This document shows, piece by piece, positions 24,154-35,246 of a stretch of DNA of 64,000 nt; position 1 is the stretch's first letter, and each line of letters begins with the position of its first letter. This stretch comes from Adenanthera pavonina (Eukaryota; Streptophyta; Magnoliopsida; Fabales; Fabaceae). The translations under genes were made by a program, and so were the position numbers. Below the pieces are notes generated by a model. That model was not told the origin of the DNA, ran no database searches, and saw only the letters and a program-made list of their open reading frames with translations. Where the stretch lies: the NCBI GenBank assembly GCA_026686845.1, contig JAIVEN010000013.1:11304001-11368000 (forward strand), read 5' to 3'.

Positions 24154-25137
24154 ATGTCTTCTTTATTATGTTCTTTGTCTTTTTCTTCTAGACAATCATC
24201 TTCTTCTGCTTCTTCTTCTTCAAACACTCAATCAAATGAGGAATCAAAACCTTCAAACACAAAGATTTTCTAACAAGAAATCTCATTTTCAAACTTAAAC
24301 CAAAATTTTGATAATTGGACTTTACCAACTATCTCTCCAAACATGCTTTACGAAATATCCGAGAATAAAAAATGGTTTTTCAAGTCTAATCATATAATCA
24401 GAACAGTAGAAAAATCAATTCCGATTAAACCTAAAAATGAGGAATTTTTCCTTCTTTCAAAGACCTCTTTAGAAAAACATAAAAAGGAATACAACTATTT
24501 ACATATAGGGTGTGTTCAGGTAGCAATCAAATCTTTGATAAGAAGAGGGTTAAATGTATCATGTTTAGTATGTCTTCAAGATACTAGACATTATACATAT
24601 TTTGATTCATTGTTAGCAGCTGCAGAAATGGGTTTAAACGATGGACCTGTTTACTTCAACTGTTTTCCGGATTGAACCCTAGATTTAAACGATGAACATA
24701 TCATGGATTGTTTAAAACTAAGAATTCAATTTCATGGTTTAAACATGAAATCTGGATCCATCCCAGCTACCCTAATTTATAGAATCAACTATAAAGTTTT
24801 AAACTCAAACGCTACAAATGCTCAAATCCTCCCTGACACCGGTCAAACAACAATTTTTCTAACAGATTACAATAATGTAAATGTTTCCATCCCTAGAACA
24901 ATCATGTGGAATGATGTAAATTTACCTGATGAGTGGATAATGGAAAAGGCTACTCAGCCAACTCCTAAATTTGTACCACAAATCAGTAAACTTACACAAA
25001 CCCATGATGGAACTGTCAAATTATCTTTTGAAAGACCTAGAAGATCTATGTCTCAAACATATAAACCTTCTATATATGAAGATTGCAAGTCTACGATAAG
25101 TGAATCAGCAAGATTTTTTTGTTCTTCATTACCATAA
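24154..25137 (+). pseudogene. Viral polyprotein N-terminus and movement-protein region
   Basis: ATG at 24154 opens a Ser-rich start. In-frame stops occur at 24271, 24673 and 25135, with the same frame continuing after each. The region around 24520-24670 has VSCLVCLQDTRHYTYFD, which fits the conserved Asp motif of the 30K movement-protein superfamily. Such proteins widen plasmodesmata for cell-to-cell passage of plant viruses. Three stops make this copy non-functional. Confidence 0.78.
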
Positions 25138-27399
25138 CCTCATTTAGTCATATATATGCCTGCCCCAAATAATCCTGAATCCAAACTTCAAAATACTTCT
25201 GTTTCTGGAATAAACAATTCCTCAAACATTCCTCATGTAAACTATAAAACGCAAGATAATTTAAGGTCAATTGAGTCTCCTGATTATTCTGCATTAGGAG
25301 AACCAAGAGACATAAATATTTTGCAAAAGGATTTCAAAATTGACAAACCTTCTTTACAAAAGGAATTTTATTATTTAGAAAATACCTTGAAAAGAAAATG
25401 GTTTTTTAAACATTTTCAAGGAATTAAAAGAAAACAAATTCAAGAACAGTTTGATCTATTTCTTGAAGTTGTTCAAGCAAACCTTCCATTTTTTGACTGG
25501 TTTGAGGCTTATACCGAAGGTGAAAATTTGGATTATCCATATTTTACTGAAATTGATGTTATAAAACAAGAGTGGAAAATTTTTTATCAAACTGTTTCTT
25601 CTAAATTTCCTCCGGGAATAGTCCAAATCCCAGGAAAAGTTGATAACAAAAACCAACCTGTTTGGGCTTCTCCTTACAAATACAAACACACTTTTGAAGA
25701 AGTAAGCCCCACTGATATAAAAAATATTATTGAGCAAAACAATTATACTAACATTTATCTACAATGGATAGGTGATTGTTTGATTCAACAGTCAAGTTTT
25801 CAAACTACAGCAATTCAGCCCAAAACTGAAACTGAACCGCCTTTAATCCAAACACCGTTATTCAAACCCTTTGAATATACACCTCAACAAAAACTTGATT
25901 TACAAGCAAAAGCTAAAGTCAAAATTGTTGATCAAATCAAAGAAAAGATGTCTCAACTCCAACTTCGTCAAACAGTAGTTTCAGAAACCCCTTCTTTTGT
26001 TACATCAAAAAATACCATAACTATCCAAGTTCTTAAAAGAGATTCTACTGTAGAATCTGAAGGAGAATCCAGTCAAACATCCTCCTTACAAATTAATCAA
26101 CAAAACTGGAGAAAACCATCCAAGCTGTATTACAATAGGGCAACCCCTCCAGATGTCCTCTTAGAAGAAAAACCACATCAAAATTTCAAAGCCTTCAATT
26201 TTGACAATCTATATGAATGGAATATTGATGGGCTAAGTGAAACAGCTATTCTCCAAACTCTTCAACACATGACCATGGTAAGCAATGCTTATCAAACCCA
26301 AAACGATTATACGGATGAGCAAATAACCGATCTTTTAGTTTCTGGTTTTACTGGACAATTAAAAGGTTGGTGGGATTTTTATCTTTCTGGCGATGATAAA
26401 GATGCCATTTACTCTTCCATTAAAACTCAAGCAGATGGAACACCCATTCTGTACAACGACCAAACCATTCCCGATTTCACAAATCACCTCATTTTTACAA
26501 TTATCAAACATTTTATTGGAGATTCATCTTTATGGCAAGATAGATCTGCAGAACTTCTGTCAAATCTTAAGTGCAGAACATTATCAGATTTTCGATGGTA
26601 CAAAGATACTTTCCCAAATCGAGTGCTCACAAGGGATGATTCAAACCAACCATTTTGGAAAGAAAAATTTCTAGCTGGATTACCAGTTTCTCTTGGTAAT
26701 AAAGTTAGGGATAAAGTAAGAAATGAAAAGAATGGCAAAATCCCTTATGAGAGTTTGACATATGGTCAATTAGTATCTTATGTCCAAAAGACTGCTCTAA
26801 AGATTTGTCAGGATGATAAACTGCAAAATCAATTTGCAAAAGAAAAGGCTTCTGATAAACAAGAATTGGGGACTTTCTGTGAGCAATTTGGTTTCCCTCC
26901 TTGCAAACAAACCAAATCTCACAAAAAACAGAGAAAACCCTTTTTCAAAAACAAAAGAATCCAATACTATTCAAAACATGAACCAAAGCCCAAATTTGAG
27001 TCCAAACCAAAGAAAAATATTGTTTGCTTCAAATGCGGTAAACCTAGTCATATTTCAAAATATTGTAGGGTTACCCGAAAACTAAGAAATATTGATATTG
27101 AAGAAGATGCTTTAGAAAAAATAAATAATATTCTTCCAGACTCAACATTAGAATCAGAACAAGAATCCTCTAAAGATCTTAAACCAATTCAAAATGATGA
27201 TCTTCAAGAAAATTCATTTTCTGAAATAAATGTTATCAACAAGGAACATGATCTCCTTATTAATATCATTAGTAAACTTCGAGATTCTGAAAAGGGAGAA
27301 TATCTTTTAAAATTTAAAAATATCCTTTCAAACACTCCAAGCTCTTCAAACAATAGACCCTTAGTCCAAAGAAATCCAAATAGGTATGACCTTACCTAA
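25138..27399 (+). pseudogene. Viral coat-protein region with zinc knuckle
   Basis: An open stretch of about 747 codons (from an ATG at 25156) in frame with the movement region. Near its end, CFKCGKPSHISKYC (about 27026-27067) is a CX2CX4HX4C knuckle, followed by an acidic tail. Caulimovirid coat proteins carry this nucleic-acid-binding motif near the C-terminus. The frame ends at a TAA (27397-27399) that should be read-through in an intact polyprotein, so this is a lesion. It is the longest undamaged viral segment of the window. Confidence 0.85.
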
Positions 27400-27991
27400 A
27401 CTTTAGCCAAGTTTAAACAAGAACCTAAATTAGCTACCCTCTCTGACCTTCGATTTGAAGTACAAAACCTCAAAACTGAAATTCGTCTTATTAAAGAACA
27501 ACAGCAAATTCATGGTGAAGCTATATCCCAAATCCAGGATATACAACTAGCCCAAAATCATCAAAATCAATTATCCCAAACAGATGAAGATAGTGTTTTT
27601 GGCGAACAAAATCTTCCAGAACCATTTTTAAACTTAATTACAAAAGTCTTGACACAAAAATTTCATATTAAAGCCAAGATAATTGTAAACAACGAATTTA
27701 TTTTGGAAGAAGATGTTTTATTTGATACAAGAGCTGAGGCTAACTGTTTCAGAGAAGGGATCATTCTAACAAAATATTTTGAGAAAACAACTGAATGGTT
27801 TAGGAGTTGAAAGAACTCTTCTTCAAGTTTAATACAAAATTTCAAATGTTGTTATTGAAAATCAAGGATTTCAAGTTAAAACTCCGTTTATTATGGTTAA
27901 AGGAATGTGATCTAAAATTATTCTTGGAGCACCTTTTGCCTATTTACTTAAACTTTATTTAACGGATGAAAGTGGAATTTCAAAACAATAT
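27400..27991 (+). pseudogene. Viral protease region
   Basis: The frame continues from the coat region to about 27780. The aspartic protease active site is at 27721 but reads FDTRAEANC; the family has Gly after Asp-Thr/Ser, so this one-residue change should abolish activity. A frameshift follows near 27780-27800, and stops lie in the new frame at about 27819 and 27908 before the reverse transcriptase. Confidence 0.78.
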
Positions 27992-29545
27992 TTGGGAAAA
28001 ATAATTTTATTCCCTTTTACTTATAGCCCCAGAATAAAAGAGTTAAATCTCATTTCTGCTAAACAAAAGCAAATTAATTTTCTTAAACAAGAAATTTCTT
28101 TCAAACAGATTGAAGAACAATTGAATTTAAAAAATATACAAAGTCAAATTCAAAATTGTTTAAAAGAAATTCTCAAAACCATTTGCTCAGATTTACCAAA
28201 TGCTTTTTGGGATAGAAAAAAGCATATAGTAGATTTACCTTATGGAAAAGATTTTTCTGAAAAACAAATACCAACAAAAGCTCGACCAATTCAAATGAGT
28301 TCAGACCACCTTCAAATTTGCCGAAAAGAAATTAATGATTTATTAAACAAAAATTTGATCAGGAGATCTAGGAGTCCTTGGTCTTGTGCTGCATTTTATG
28401 TCAATAATAGCGCAGAACAAGAAAGAGGAGTACCTAGGTTAGTCATAAACTATAAACCTTTAAACAAAGTATTGCAATGGATCAGATATCCTATTCCAAA
28501 TAAATCTGATTTATTGAAAAGACTTCATTCTGCGAAAATATTTTCAAAGTTTGATATGAAATCAGGATTTTGGCAAATTCAAATCGCAGAAAAAGATAGG
28601 TATAAAATCGCTTTTACTGTCCTATTTGGTCAGTGCGAATGGAATATTATGCCATTTGGTTTGAAAAATGCCCCCTCTGAATTTCAGAGAATAATGAATG
28701 AGATATTTAGTGATAATGATCAATTCATTATTGTATATATCGATGATGTATTGATTTATTCTCACTCAATAGATCAGCATTTCAAACATATTTATAAATT
28801 TATTAGAATTGCTAAGTCAAATGGTTTAGCAGTCTCTAAAACAAAAATAAGTCTTTTCCAAACAAAAATTAGATTTTTGAGACATTGGATATCTTAAGGA
28901 TCTATTGTACCAATTGAAAGGTCTATAGAATTTGTTAGCAAATTTCTAGATCAAATTATTGACAAAAACCAACTTCAAAGATTTTTAGGTTGCTTAAACT
29001 ATATTTCGGATTTTATTCCTCATTTGAGCAATTTCATTAAACCTTTGCATGAGCGTCTTAGGACTGATGTTCATACAAACATTGTTAGGCAAATCAAATC
29101 TCAGGTTAAGCAACTTCCTTGTCTTAACCTTCCAAATCCCTCTGCTTTCAAAATAGTAGAGACTGATGCCTCTAACATTGGTTATGGTGGCATTCTTAAA
29201 CAAAGAATTGATGGTAAAGAAAAAATTGTTCCTTTTACATCAAAACATTGGAATAATACTCAGCAAAATTATTCCACCATTAAAAAAGAAATTCTTGCAA
29301 TAGTTTTATGCATCTCAAAATTTCAATCTGATTTACTAAATGAAAATTTTTTACTTCGGATTGATTGCAAATCAGCCAAAGATGTTTTACAAAAGGATGT
29401 CAAAAATATTGCATCAAAACAAATCTTTGCCAGATGGCAAGCAATTTTAAGCATTTTTAACTTTGAAATTGAATTTATCAAAGGATCTTCAAACTGACTT
29501 CCAGACTTTCTCACCCGAGAGTTTTTACAGGAAAAAAACTTGTGA
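27992..29545 (+). pseudogene. Viral reverse transcriptase and RNase H
   Basis: Reverse transcriptase motifs run in order: FSKFDMKSGFWQI (catalytic Asp), MPFGLKNAPSEFQ, and VYIDDVLIYS (the paired Asp). RNase H follows with VETDASNIGYGG and KKEILAI. Stops interrupt at 28895 (just after the thumb start) and 29495 (near the RNase H end); the natural end is at 29543-29545. These enzymes copy the viral RNA into DNA and remove the RNA strand. No integrase domain follows, which separates this from gypsy elements. The active-site words survive, but the stops prevent a full enzyme. Confidence 0.9.
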
Positions 29546-29546
29546 G

Positions 29547-29958
29547 ATGCCTCCATAAAAGAAAAAAGAACCGAAAGAAGAGAAACAAAAAGAACTGAGT
29601 ATCTTTCAAGATGCTCAATCCGCGGTATCTAGTGCTGAACTTGAGACTGTTATGAGAAACTTGATTCAGCAAATTGGATCTCAAACACAAGGATCTAGCC
29701 ATCCAACCAAACAGGAGTCATCCACTCCATCTGGATCATTAATCCAGCTAACCCAAACTGGGCTGAAGGCCCAACAAACTACTGGGTCATCCACCCAGCA
29801 ACCAAAAACATCCAACAAGAAAATCCTTGCATCCTATGCCCAAACCTTTGATCAAAAACAACTACCAGAACAAACATGGCAGCAAGCTCTTATTTCAAAA
29901 CAAGAGTATGACAGGCTTTGCCAACCATCTCAAATAACTCAGAACAAACCTTCTAAGG
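29547..29958 (+). pseudogene. Start of viral second frame, plus copy, truncated
   Basis: ATG at 29547 lies one base after the polyprotein stop, the tight spacing seen in this group. The fourth codon is a stop; the minus-strand copy has Lys there. The frame then continues (MRNLIQQIGSQTQGSSHPTK) up to a junction at about 29958, where homology with the other copy ends and inverted viral DNA begins. The product is Gln/Ser/Thr-rich of unknown role. Confidence 0.8.
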
Positions 29959-30354
29959 CGGTAGAACCAGCCAACTTAGTTCATCTGAACGAGGCAAGGA
30001 TATGAATGCAAAAGCTGAAAATGAAAGGAAGATTTTATTCAAACAAAGTAAAAACTTACAAAGGGTAAGAAGGAAGAAGGAAGAAGGCTGCTCTCTCTCT
30101 TTCTGAGGATAGAGGAGTGGTATGAACAAGTGATGCCTAAAGAGTGAGGCAACTCCTGCTTATATAGGCGAGCAGAGTTTGCTTTTAACCGGGAAACTAT
30201 TAGTAACCAGCACTGTTTGAATAGTTCTGGTTTGTACTTTTTGAACAATATGTGCCGACACTACAGTGTTTATTAGTGACTTGCAAATACGACGTCGTTT
30301 TAATACAAAAGAATTGTTGACACCACAATGTTTTATCGGTGACTAGCAACAATT
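29959..30354 (-). promoter_or_regulatory. Viral intergenic promoter region, minus-strand copy
   Basis: Read leftward after the second-frame stop, the DNA has two copies of a roughly 30-bp direct repeat (30349-30319 and 30286-30257: GACAC.ACA.TGTTT). Between them lies the palindrome ACGACGTCGT (30289-30298), with an ACGT core like those bound by plant bZIP factors. Then comes a TATA box (TATATAAG, 30166-30159). The order upstream repeats, TATA, leader, poly(A) signal fits the large intergenic region of caulimovirids. Initiation near 30130 is inferred from TATA spacing. Confidence 0.65.
30034..30039 (-). terminator. Candidate viral poly(A) signal
   Basis: AATAAA on the minus strand, about 120 nt downstream of the TATA box. 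Caulimovirids place the signal shortly after the start site, giving a terminally redundant RNA, which fits this spacing. Confidence 0.5.
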
Positions 30355-31924
30355 TTAATCCTCATTAAGATCAATTAAATCTTCTTCTTCTTCGTTTACA
30401 TTTTCAAAAGTTGATGAAGAGGTTTCTTGATCTCTTGAAGTGCACTCTTGTTGTTAAAGGAGTTGAAGCACAGTGGTTAATTGGTTCATTAATGTAGCTT
30501 TGTTAGTAGATGCAGCTAACATAGCCTGAATCATTGTCCTTTGGTTTAGGAATTTACTTTGTTCTGTTATACAAAGGTATTTTGGATTTTCTTTGAACCA
30601 TTTCTCTACTGCTTTATCATTAATGCGTTGGAGGTCAAACTTAGCCCATCATCTAACCGAAGGAATTCTTTGAAGAATTGGCAAGATTGTGGACCCTGGA
30701 ATATTTGTAGAAAACCTGTATTTCCATGAGAAAATCTAGGATACTGATAGTTTGGAAAAATAATGAAGATCTAAAGGGAAAGGATCTTCATTATGATTGA
30801 ACTTTTGTTTGAATAATTCAAAAGCCTGTTCTACTTGTGGGGGTAAAATTTGAGGAACAGGTCCAGTAAAACTCCACCAGTGAACAAACCATTGAGGGAA
30901 TTCATACTTAGTTTTTGTTTTGATGTAAATAAACCAAGTATGGGAAAATAATTCATTTTGGTAATAAAATACATGGTACCATGCATCTATATAGTATGGG
31001 AAAATAATTCATTTTGGTAAATAAATACTTAGTTTTTGTTTTGAAGTAAATAAACCAAGTATAGGAAAATAATTCATTTTGGTAATAAAATACATGGTAC
31101 CATGCATCTACATAGTCCCAGTAATTATACCCTTGCGGGTCATACATTATCCCAAAATATTTTATTTTCTCCAGAGGTTGTCCCCACTGAGATGGAGTGA
31201 GAACGTTTAAAATTTGTAGAGTACTATGAGTTACCATTGGTCCATTCTTTTTATCAGTTTTTTGTTCTATATTCACTGATTCTGAATGAACTAATATTAA
31301 CTCGTAGTATTATCTTATTTTTCTTAAATCAGTAGGTTTATAATGAAATCCCGAAGGGAAAGCATTAATAGCTACCTGGTTAGGATTTGAATGGTAAAAC
31401 TCAGGTTCTATTTGGATTAAGTTCCTTACTTGGTTTTCTTTTGGGATGTAAGGAGCAGTCATTATTGGCTGAGTTTGAGATTGGATTGCTTTTGAGGTTT
31501 GTGGAACAAGTGCCTTAGAAGGTTTGTTCTGAGTTATTTGAGGTGGTTGGCAAAGCCTGTCATACTGTTGTTTTGAAATAAGAGCTTGCTGCCATGTTTG
31601 TTCTGGTAGTTGTTTTTGAGCAAAGGTTTGGGCATAGGGTGCAAGGGTTTTCATGTTGAATGTTTTTGGTTGCTGGGTGGATGACCCAGTAGTTTGTTGG
31701 GCTGAAGGCCCAGTTTGGGTTAGCTGGATTAATGATCCAGATGGAGTGGATGACTCCTGTTTGGTTGGATGGCTAGATCCTTGTGTTTGGGATCCAATTT
31801 GCTTAATCAAGTTTCTCATAACAGTCTCAATTTCAGCACTAGATACCACGGATTGAGCATCTTGAAAGATACTCAGTTCTTTCTGTTTCTCTTCTTTCGG
31901 TTCTTTTTTCTTTTTTGGAGGCAT
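30355..31924 (-). pseudogene. Viral second frame, minus-strand copy, nearly complete
   Basis: ATG at 31924 starts a Lys-rich N-terminus (MPPKKKKEPKEEKQKE), then a Gln/Ser/Thr-rich segment, then a more globular part (WGQPLEKIKYFGIMYDP). The C-terminus is acidic and ends at a TAA at 30357-30355. Lesions are a stop at 31310, a partly duplicated segment of roughly 100 bp at 30905-31090 and another stop near 30650. No domain was recognised; proteins at this position are of unknown function in florendoviruses. A nucleic-acid or virion association can only be guessed from the basic start. Confidence 0.78.
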
Positions 31925-31925
31925 C

Positions 31926-32410
31926 TCACAAGTTTTTTTCCCTGTAAAAACTCTCGGGTGAGAAAGTCTGGAAGTCAGTTTGAAGATCCTTTGATAAATT
32001 CAATTTCAAAGTCAAAATGCTTAAAATCGCTTGCCATCTGGCAAAGATTTGTTTTGATGCAATATTTTTGATATCCTTTTGTAAAACATCTTTGGTTGAT
32101 TTGCAATCAATCCGAAGTAAAAAAATTTTATTTAGTAAATCAGATTGAAATTTTGAGATGCATAAAACTATTGCAAGAATTTCTTTTTTAATGGTGAAAT
32201 AATTTTGCTAAGTATTATTCCAATGTTTTGATGTAAAAGAAACAATTTTTTCTTTACCATCAATTCTTTGTTTAAGAATGCCATCATAACCAATGTCAGA
32301 GGCATCGGTCTCTACTATTTTAAAAGCAGAGGGATTTGGAAAGTTAAGACAAGGAAGTTGTTTAACCTGAGATTTGATTTGCCTAACAATGTTTGTATGA
32401 ACATCAGTCC
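31926..32410 (-). pseudogene. Viral RNase H, minus-strand copy fragment
   Basis: Reverse complement of 29070-29545, directly upstream of the minus-strand second frame, so this copy keeps the viral order for about 2.4 kb. It stops at 32410 in CATCAGTCC. A short plus-strand scrap (about 32424-32450, TTTAGCAGTCTCTAAAA) from the reverse transcriptase follows before hAT DNA resumes. Confidence 0.8.
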
Positions 32411-32530
32411 AAGGAGGAGGACTAGATTTAGCAGTCTCTAAAATAAATAAGCCAGGCCAAACCAGGCCTTAAGTAGGCCAGGCTGTAGGCCCCTAGTAGG
32501 GGCCCAGCCTTTTCCCATCCTTACTTGCAG

Positions 32531-32550
32531 TTGAGTTTTACAATGATATG
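32531..32550 (+). other. Candidate 20-nt leader microexon, copy B
   Basis: Lies directly after the right-hand target duplication, so its 3' splice site CTTGCAG is supplied by the duplicated 8 bases and its pyrimidine tract by the hAT end (CAGCCTTTTCCCATCCTTA). The donor GTAAGTACT is intact. The segment carries two ATGs (ATGATATG) that copy A lacks in that form. Confidence 0.5.
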
Positions 32551-33256
32551 GTAAGTACTAAAATGCTTGTTATGCTGCATCCTTGCTTAAACATGGACAT
32601 ATCTGTGCTAAACTTTTCTCATCCTCTTTATCATGGAAGTGCTGTTTTTCCCCATGATCTAAAAATTGTGCGCCTATCTAATTTTTGAAGAAATGTCGTG
32701 TGGATATTTGGTATAAAATCCGAAGTTCAATAAATCACCATCAAAGGGATTTTCCCTTCCTTCTTGTCAGCCATTGCTATTAATATGTTTGTTTATCTCA
32801 TGTTTTGATGGGTCTTTTCTCGCAAAATTCCAAAAGTGTTGTTGGTTTGAACAAAAGAACCACATGACAGTAATGTTCATAACTTCTAAATCTACTCCGA
32901 TAGATGGATTTTGTCTAGAGTGACCTTAATTTAACTATCTGAGTTAGTAGGGACACTGTGAGAAAATATGTCATGGCAAGCACAAAAACTTTGAAATAGA
33001 ATGAGGCTGCACTGATTAGACCTGCTGGTACTCGTGAGATGCTAATGCGTGTGTGGCATACATGCGTCAGTACTTGACATGCTAAAAGATATGAAACTCA
33101 AGTATAAGAATATTCATAAGAAGAATGAAACTTAGACATCTCTTGTTTGGTCTATTCTCTCCCTCCTTGATCCAGCAAATTTGTGAACGAGGCCACTTGG
33201 TTCTCCAAATAATAGTGAAACTCCTACTTGCAGCTTATACTCTATAATTGGTAGAG

Positions 33257-33625
33257 ATGAGGTTGCTGACACACAATATGCTGTCATCTAATATAAAAGG
33301 CATTACAAATGGCTTCCCGCTGCGCATTGAGGCAGAGAAAGTCGCGGAAAAGACAGTGGACATGAATCCTGACTTTCTGAGAAAGATGTTTGAGAAGATC
33401 CAGTGGAAGGCTTTCGTCGATGCATCTCGGGCCATTGGTTACACTGAGCTGCCTGAGGAAGTTGACCCCTCCCTTCTTGAATCTGATGAATTTCTCAGCA
33501 GGTTTCACCATGCTCTTTTGGAGCTTCACCTCGAAGAAGGTGCACTTGTTTGCCCTGAAACTGGACGAAGATTCCCCATCAATAAGGGAATTCCAAACAT
33601 GCTTCTTCACGAGGATGAGGTGTGA
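33257..33625 (+). CDS. TRM112: TRM112-like methyltransferase activator subunit
   Basis: One uninterrupted exon encodes 122 residues, close to the usual plant length. The start MRLLTHNMLSSNIKG and the end CPETGRRFPINKGIPNMLL are the family's conserved edges, with the helical middle between. TRM112 binds and stabilises several methyltransferases acting on tRNA, rRNA and release factor eRF1; the plant homologue is needed for normal organ growth (SMO2 in Arabidopsis). The chosen ATG matches family N-termini; an upstream in-frame TTG at 33248 is not needed. A splice acceptor (CTACTTGCAG) ends at 33233, 23 nt before the ATG, so a leader intron is likely. The frame is clean. The far-upstream promoter is now 12 kb further away because of the hAT/viral insertion, so expression is uncertain. 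Confidence 0.93.
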   Translation: MRLLTHNMLSSNIKGITNGFPLRIEAEKVAEKTVDMNPDFLRKMFEKIQWKAFVDASRAIGYTELPEEVDPSLLESDEFLSRFHHALLELHLEEGALVCPETGRRFPINKGIPNMLLHEDEV

Positions 33626-34600
33626 GTATATTTCATTAGTGAATTAATTTTGCCTTGTCTTCAATGAATCTGCTTATTCAGTTTTGAATTAAGTGTCTCT
33701 TGAGGGTCTGACTTTGAGCCAGTAGAAGCCTGTTCTGATTTATTGAAATTTTGAAAGAGACGCTAGGGGTGTAGTTGGTCTTCTGCTTTCATCTTTGGTC
33801 TTAATGTTTTTTTTTTTTTAACTAAAGGTTCTATAGCCTGTGACATTAAAACAATAGAGTTGTGTTTGTTTGTGTTCCAAAACTGGGTTTAATGAGAAAA
33901 AGGGTTGCACTAGTATACATATTAGTTTTTTTAATCCCACCCATGTAAGGCTTCCATTGGCAATGAATAGAATTACACACATTAATTAATTGAATCACAT
34001 TTACTTGCAAGCTCCCCATCATTGTTTCGAAAATTGAGTTCGCATCTCCAGGAATATGGACTGGGTAGTATTGATGATACTGCCTTCTCCTGGAATGGTA
34101 AAAGCCATGAAGCTTCCTCAGAAGCCATAACTACTCATCGAAAAACACCTTTTGTTCAGTTAACGGTTAATTGATTATTAAGCTATTCTTAGTACAATTC
34201 TGTCTTCAATATTGTTTCATAATTACCATTCATAAGGATGTGCTTATACCAGCAATAATGCACTAGATCTCATCAGGATTTCTCGCATAAGTGTGTGGAC
34301 GAGAATTGTACTAATGATGTCATTGGGAGTTTTATTGAACAGAATGGATTACGTAGCATTGCACAAGAAGTGAAGTCATTATTTAGAAGAAATTTTTAGG
34401 ACGAAGTGCAATATAAAGGGACACTTCCAAGTCATTGCTTTGATCCTTCTTTTCTTTCTAACTTCTATATTAATTCTCTTTTATTCGCCCTTCTTTAGGG
34501 TTACAATTATGTTTCAGTAAGGTTAGAGAAAATAGAATATCGGATAACACTGTCAAATTAATTGAGGCCTAAAACGGAAAACAGAAAGATTATTGAATTC
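33626..34600 (+). other. TRM112 3' flank, absent from copy C
   Basis: Non-coding DNA following the TRM112 stop. Copy C lacks the last quarter of the coding region and all of this segment: its sequence jumps from GATGCTCT to the CTCTAGATTTTCAATTC text found here at about 34626. The 3' UTR should lie in the first few hundred bases. Confidence 0.55.
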
Positions 34601-35246
34601 GATAGAGTTTAAAAAACTTATGGAATCTCTAGATTTTCAATTCAGGAAATAAAGAAAGCATGTATAAGAGTAAACTATTGTTGAGAAGTGAGTCAGTAGA
34701 GTCAATACCAATGAATCAATACATGTGTATCCTATATGATTTAGTTGTTGTATTCACATTGGAATCGTATTCAATTGGTAGAAATGTATTTTATTCTCGT
34801 TTTGCCTAGTTTTGACTGGATCTTAATATGCTAAGTAATAAAAATTTATTTCAGTCTTTTATTTAAATTATCTCATAAGAATGGTATTAGAAAAAAAATT
34901 ATAATACGAATCATTCTATTTGTAATAATTCATAAACATTTGGAGATTATGCATTCCTTTCATAATACTTCTTGTAAAAATAATAGAATCAAACACAATT
35001 TGTCACTCCATTTTATTTCATTAATAATCATTGCATTCGATTCTTTTATAAACTCTCATATACATCGAAAGATAGGTAGCTTCCCAAATAGTCTTCATGT
35101 TGATCCTCTTTAAAAAAATTACTTTTTTTTTTTATATATATTACATGAAGTCTAAGAAGTAAAGGGTATTATTTACAACTTGTAAATGATCTAGCTTGCA
35201 ATAGATTATATATTTTATATTGATAACTACTATTCAAAATATAAAA

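Larger units (their letters stand above)
22541..32450. mobile_element. Endogenous caulimovirid, rearranged, Florendovirus-like
   Basis: Movement, coat, protease, reverse transcriptase and RNase H regions lie in one long plus-strand frame (24154-29545), followed one base later by a second frame starting ATGCCTCC. A long polyprotein plus a second downstream frame matches the genus Florendovirus better than the single-frame Petuvirus; this is inference. A second, minus-strand copy of the 3' part of the genome abuts it tail to tail (32410-29959). Short fragments of both frames are shuffled at 22541-23850. No integrase is present, as expected for a pararetrovirus. Many stops show it is a dead genomic fossil. 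Confidence 0.88.
20339..32523. mobile_element. 12.2-kb hAT-type insertion carrying a caulimovirid
   Basis: The ends are TAAGGATGAGAATAGGCC and, inverted, TAAGGATGGGAAAAGGCT. They are flanked by the exact 8-bp duplication CTTGCAGT (20331-20338 and 32524-32531). Copies A and C have one uninterrupted CACTTGCAGTTGAG site, which confirms the insertion. About 2.2 kb at the left and 75 bp at the right are GGCCT-rich hAT DNA; the middle is viral (22541 to about 32450). No transposase was recognised, so it is non-autonomous. Either the virus entered a resident hAT element, or the loaded element moved as one; the target duplication cannot tell which. Confidence 0.85.

Noticed and set aside
33235..33610. 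Open frames on the minus strand across TRM112
   Set aside because: They are shadows of the intact plus-strand TRM112 frame and have no family match of their own.
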